Part shown: positions 61,314 through 64,000 of the stretch, piece by piece | Layout of the letters: every line of letters begins with the position of its first letter | Numbering within the stretch: position 1 is the stretch's first letter | DNA from: Phoebastria nigripes | Taxonomy: Eukaryota; Chordata; Aves; Procellariiformes; Diomedeidae | Direction: 5' to 3' | Assembly (NCBI GenBank): GCA_035582835.1 | Contig: JAYKAV010003266.1 | Location: forward strand, 2,661,783-2,725,782 | Length of the DNA: 64,000 bases | The notes under the pieces: generated by a model | The model's database searches: none | What the model saw: the letters and a program-made list of their open reading frames with translations, nothing else | Told to the model about the DNA's origin: nothing | Position numbers and translations under genes: made by a program

Positions 61314-64000
61314 GCGCACAGGGAGCGTCAGCGTGCGGGCAAACCCTCCCGAACAGACTCCTCTCTCCCATCCCTTCGTGAAGAGCTGCACTTCTACCTG
61401 GGGATACAATAAGTTTGCAAAGCAGGAGGCCATCACACCTCTTGAGCTGATAAATCCCTCCCTCCTTCCTGCTCTGCTTCTGGTATTGAGAGCAATGGAC
61501 TCTGGAGCAGGCAACAGAAATCTATGGAAGCAGGAACTCAGGAAATGCCATCTCATTAATTACAGAAGAGAAGCGAGTTCATTTGAAAGCAGGTGCCTTA
61601 ACACATGGGACGATTAGTCATTATTGCCAAGCGCTCTCCTTTGTCTCACATAATCGCACTCTTCTGCCCACATAGGCATTACGTAATTTGGGCATCCCCC
61701 TTCTTTCTTTTCCCTCCTCCCTTTTTTCCTGACAAAGTGAAATACAAGCAAATATTAAGAGCCTTTCATGGCTTTGATTCACGAGCAAAAGCAACTCTTG
61801 CAAGGTGCGGCAACGCAGCTTGGTAAGGTAACGCTGTTCTAAAATGTGCACTGACCTTCGGGGTGTCTGCACAGTAAGTGCAAACCCCTGAATTTCCCTG
61901 CGTGTCTGTGTAGCACCACCTCTGCCTTTCCTGTGGCCCCTCTTCTATGAGCCCCTGCACTGCTCGCTCTGTGACTCAGCGTCCCAGAAACCACTGCCTC
62001 AAACCAGTGCTGTATTTCTGATACCCTGAAGACCTTGGTACCCTGTCTCAGTAGGGCTACTTTCTGGATTGCATTTTTTTTTCTTACTAATAGGACTAGT
62101 TTGTAATCAGAAATAAGAATTCCTTGTTACTGTGTGTTATATGCACATATTGTCCTGCCTGCCCAGTAGGTTGAGCACGTGTTCAAAAGACCCAGGGTCC
62201 AGCTCAAATCCCCTCTGAAGTTTTTTAGGGATCTTTTCTGCTGACTGAAAGGCACTTCACATAAGGCTCTTAGACTGTGAATGGCATGAAAGCATTCATC
62301 CCAAGGGTGTTCTGACTCTTCCCATCTTCTTGTTGACTGGAGCAACTAAAAGATTTAGTCCAGAACATGGATGAGTGCTCTGGGGAAAGATGTTTTTCCC
62401 AAATCATTTTGATCACAAGTAGCAAATTCAGGGACAGGGAAGGGAGCCCTTTCTGCACACTTTTCATGATGCCATCGATCCAGAGCAGTAAAACTGAAAT
62501 TTGAGCGTATTTTATGCCTGCAACTAGGGAACAGCCCAAGTGACACCCTGTGCTATGCAGGGCTTCTGGTGACAAGCTCTCAAATGGTCACCTGTGCAGA
62601 AAGAGACAACTCTTGTATAGTATGTGATATTTCCATAACAATTCTTTACTATGTGTTTGATGATTTTCATTAAAATTCACCACAGACTGATGCTACCAGG
62701 ACCATCTACCTCTCAGGCAAACAAGCCTGCCTCACTAACCCAGAGACAGACAGCTGAGATCTTAATCATTTCCAAAAATCTGACATTCTTTTATATTTGA
62801 GTGATGCTAATAACAACTGCTATTTTAGTTTCCCTCTCTGATGCCTTCCTTTCTTACCCAGTGCTGATGTTGTGACAGTAATGACAAGATGACAATATAA
62901 AGCCTGAAAAATCTAAGCATAAGCCAAGGGTTAAAGGGACCCTTCTTCAGTGCATTTCAACCTCAAATATGGCTTTTATGAAAATAAGGTTATAAAAAAT
63001 TTAACATAAAGAGACGTACTGGTATGTCTTCAACTGCAATGAAAACAATTTCTTTTGTTTGAATTTCAAATCTTCCTACAAGGTATTTCCAGCACTGGGA
63101 TAAAATGCAAAAATCAGCAAGAAAAAGTGAACAGTAATGGAAGTAAAACTGGACAGTCTGTTATCTTTCCATGAATGCAAAAAATAAAGAGTGGCCTTAA
63201 TAATGAAAGTAAATTATATTTTTAAAGGTTATTTCTATTTTATTACTCTAAGATATTAAAAATATTAACAAGCTTTAATGTACAATTTTGAAGTACATAT
63301 ACAATATTGAGCTGATTCACTAGCAGACTGCTAGAAGGCTTTCTGAGGAGAGAAAGTGGGGCTTTCCTACAGCTCCCAGATGTCTCATTTTTAAGGAAAT
63401 AGAGCTTCATGAACCATCGTAGCTAGACAACCATTAAAGGAAACAACATCAGGACCCTGCCAGTTTGGTTTTATGTAACACCTCATTAACTAAGTCACCA
63501 TTTCTCTACCTCGGTTTCTGATTATGTGGTGCAGGAGAGAGTAATAAAACCAAAGGAGGTTAGTTTCCAAAAGGAAAAACCCACTAACTAATGGTTATTA
63601 CTTATTTTAATCTTAGACAGCAGTGATTTTTCCAGAACCATGTATAGCTTGTTCTGTAAGGTAAAATCAAGAGATTAATTCTCTTAAATTATCTTTGAGG
63701 GTGATTACTCACGGTCTTTTGTTACTGCCTGAGTGCTCCTTTTACTTGCTCATTTGAAAAAAGCAACAAAGGAATTGGTGCAATGGAACAAGAAACTATC
63801 CTACTACTGTAGGAATCAGTAGTTCTGTAACTCTGAGGTGGCATCACGTTAAATGAGGAAAATTCCAATTTCCAGTTCTTCATTCAAGGTTAATTACAGG
63901 AGGCTGATTTCACAGTCTCAGGGCCTGACAGGCCAAACGCAGGAAGCCTCGGAGCAACAGACCATGCATAAAAAATAGATTGTATTTCTTGAAGTTCCTA
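61314..64000 (+). other. SLC26A9: SLC26A9 3' UTR and AT-rich downstream flank
   Basis: No further coding exon was recognised up to the window end. The sequence becomes steadily AT-rich after about 62.6 kb. Candidate poly(A) hexamers are ATTAAA at 62669-62674 and AATAAA at 63183-63188, giving 3' UTRs of about 1.36 or 1.87 kb. The next gene expected from human order is PM20D1, but none of it was seen. Confidence 0.45.
63183..63188 (+). terminator. SLC26A9: Candidate SLC26A9 polyadenylation signal
   Basis: AATAAA is followed by sequence containing T-rich runs within about 40 bases. It is the first canonical hexamer I noted after the stop codon. The ATTAAA at 62669 is the closer alternative. Confidence 0.4.

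Overview
The window is vertebrate nuclear DNA and most likely avian. It carries five intron-containing genes in the gene order AVPR1B - RHEX - CTSE - RAB7B - SLC26A9, which is the order I know from human 1q32.1 and its amniote counterparts. Introns are short: the 20 coding exons of SLC26A9 fit in 13.4 kb. GC is high in the left and middle parts, no LINE, LTR or DNA transposon was recognised, and the only interspersed repeats I recognise are faint MIR/amniote-SINE relics. That compact, gene-dense, GC-rich character fits a bird microchromosome. The species is not determined. No prokaryotic, viral or plasmid feature was seen.

Layout. 1-3.55 kb: no gene seen. 3.55-7.34 kb (+): AVPR1B, a vasotocin/vasopressin V1b-type receptor, in two coding exons with a TATA-type promoter. 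9.57-12.32 kb (-): RHEX, a small single-pass adaptor with five coding exons, one of only 36 bases. 12.3-18.1 kb: intergenic, with AT-rich stretches and short repeats. 18.1-22.6 kb (+): CTSE, cathepsin E, nine coding exons and a complete aspartic protease. 22.6-26.2 kb: GC-rich intergenic DNA. About 26.3-30.05 kb (+): RAB7B, a late-endosomal small GTPase, five coding exons plus a probable upstream exon. 30.05-47.89 kb: 17.8 kb without a recognisable protein gene. It holds several MIR-like relics and, at 40.80-40.98 kb, a CCAAT/TATA promoter with a splice donor that I read as a candidate non-coding first exon of SLC26A9. 47.89-61.31 kb (+): SLC26A9, a chloride transporter/channel, 20 coding exons encoding 806 residues. 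61.3-64 kb: its probable 3' UTR and AT-rich flank.

The reading frame stays open across every exon junction in all five genes, and all introns use GT-AG. I therefore regard all five as intact. The genes do not form a pathway. They act separately in pituitary hormone signalling (AVPR1B), erythroid cytokine signalling (RHEX), endolysosomal/gastric proteolysis (CTSE), endosomal traffic (RAB7B) and epithelial chloride transport (SLC26A9). The block is of interest as conserved synteny. The least expected gene is RHEX, because its small exons, 136-residue product and divergent sequence make it easy to miss in automated annotation. I found no convincing evidence of a wholly new biological system.
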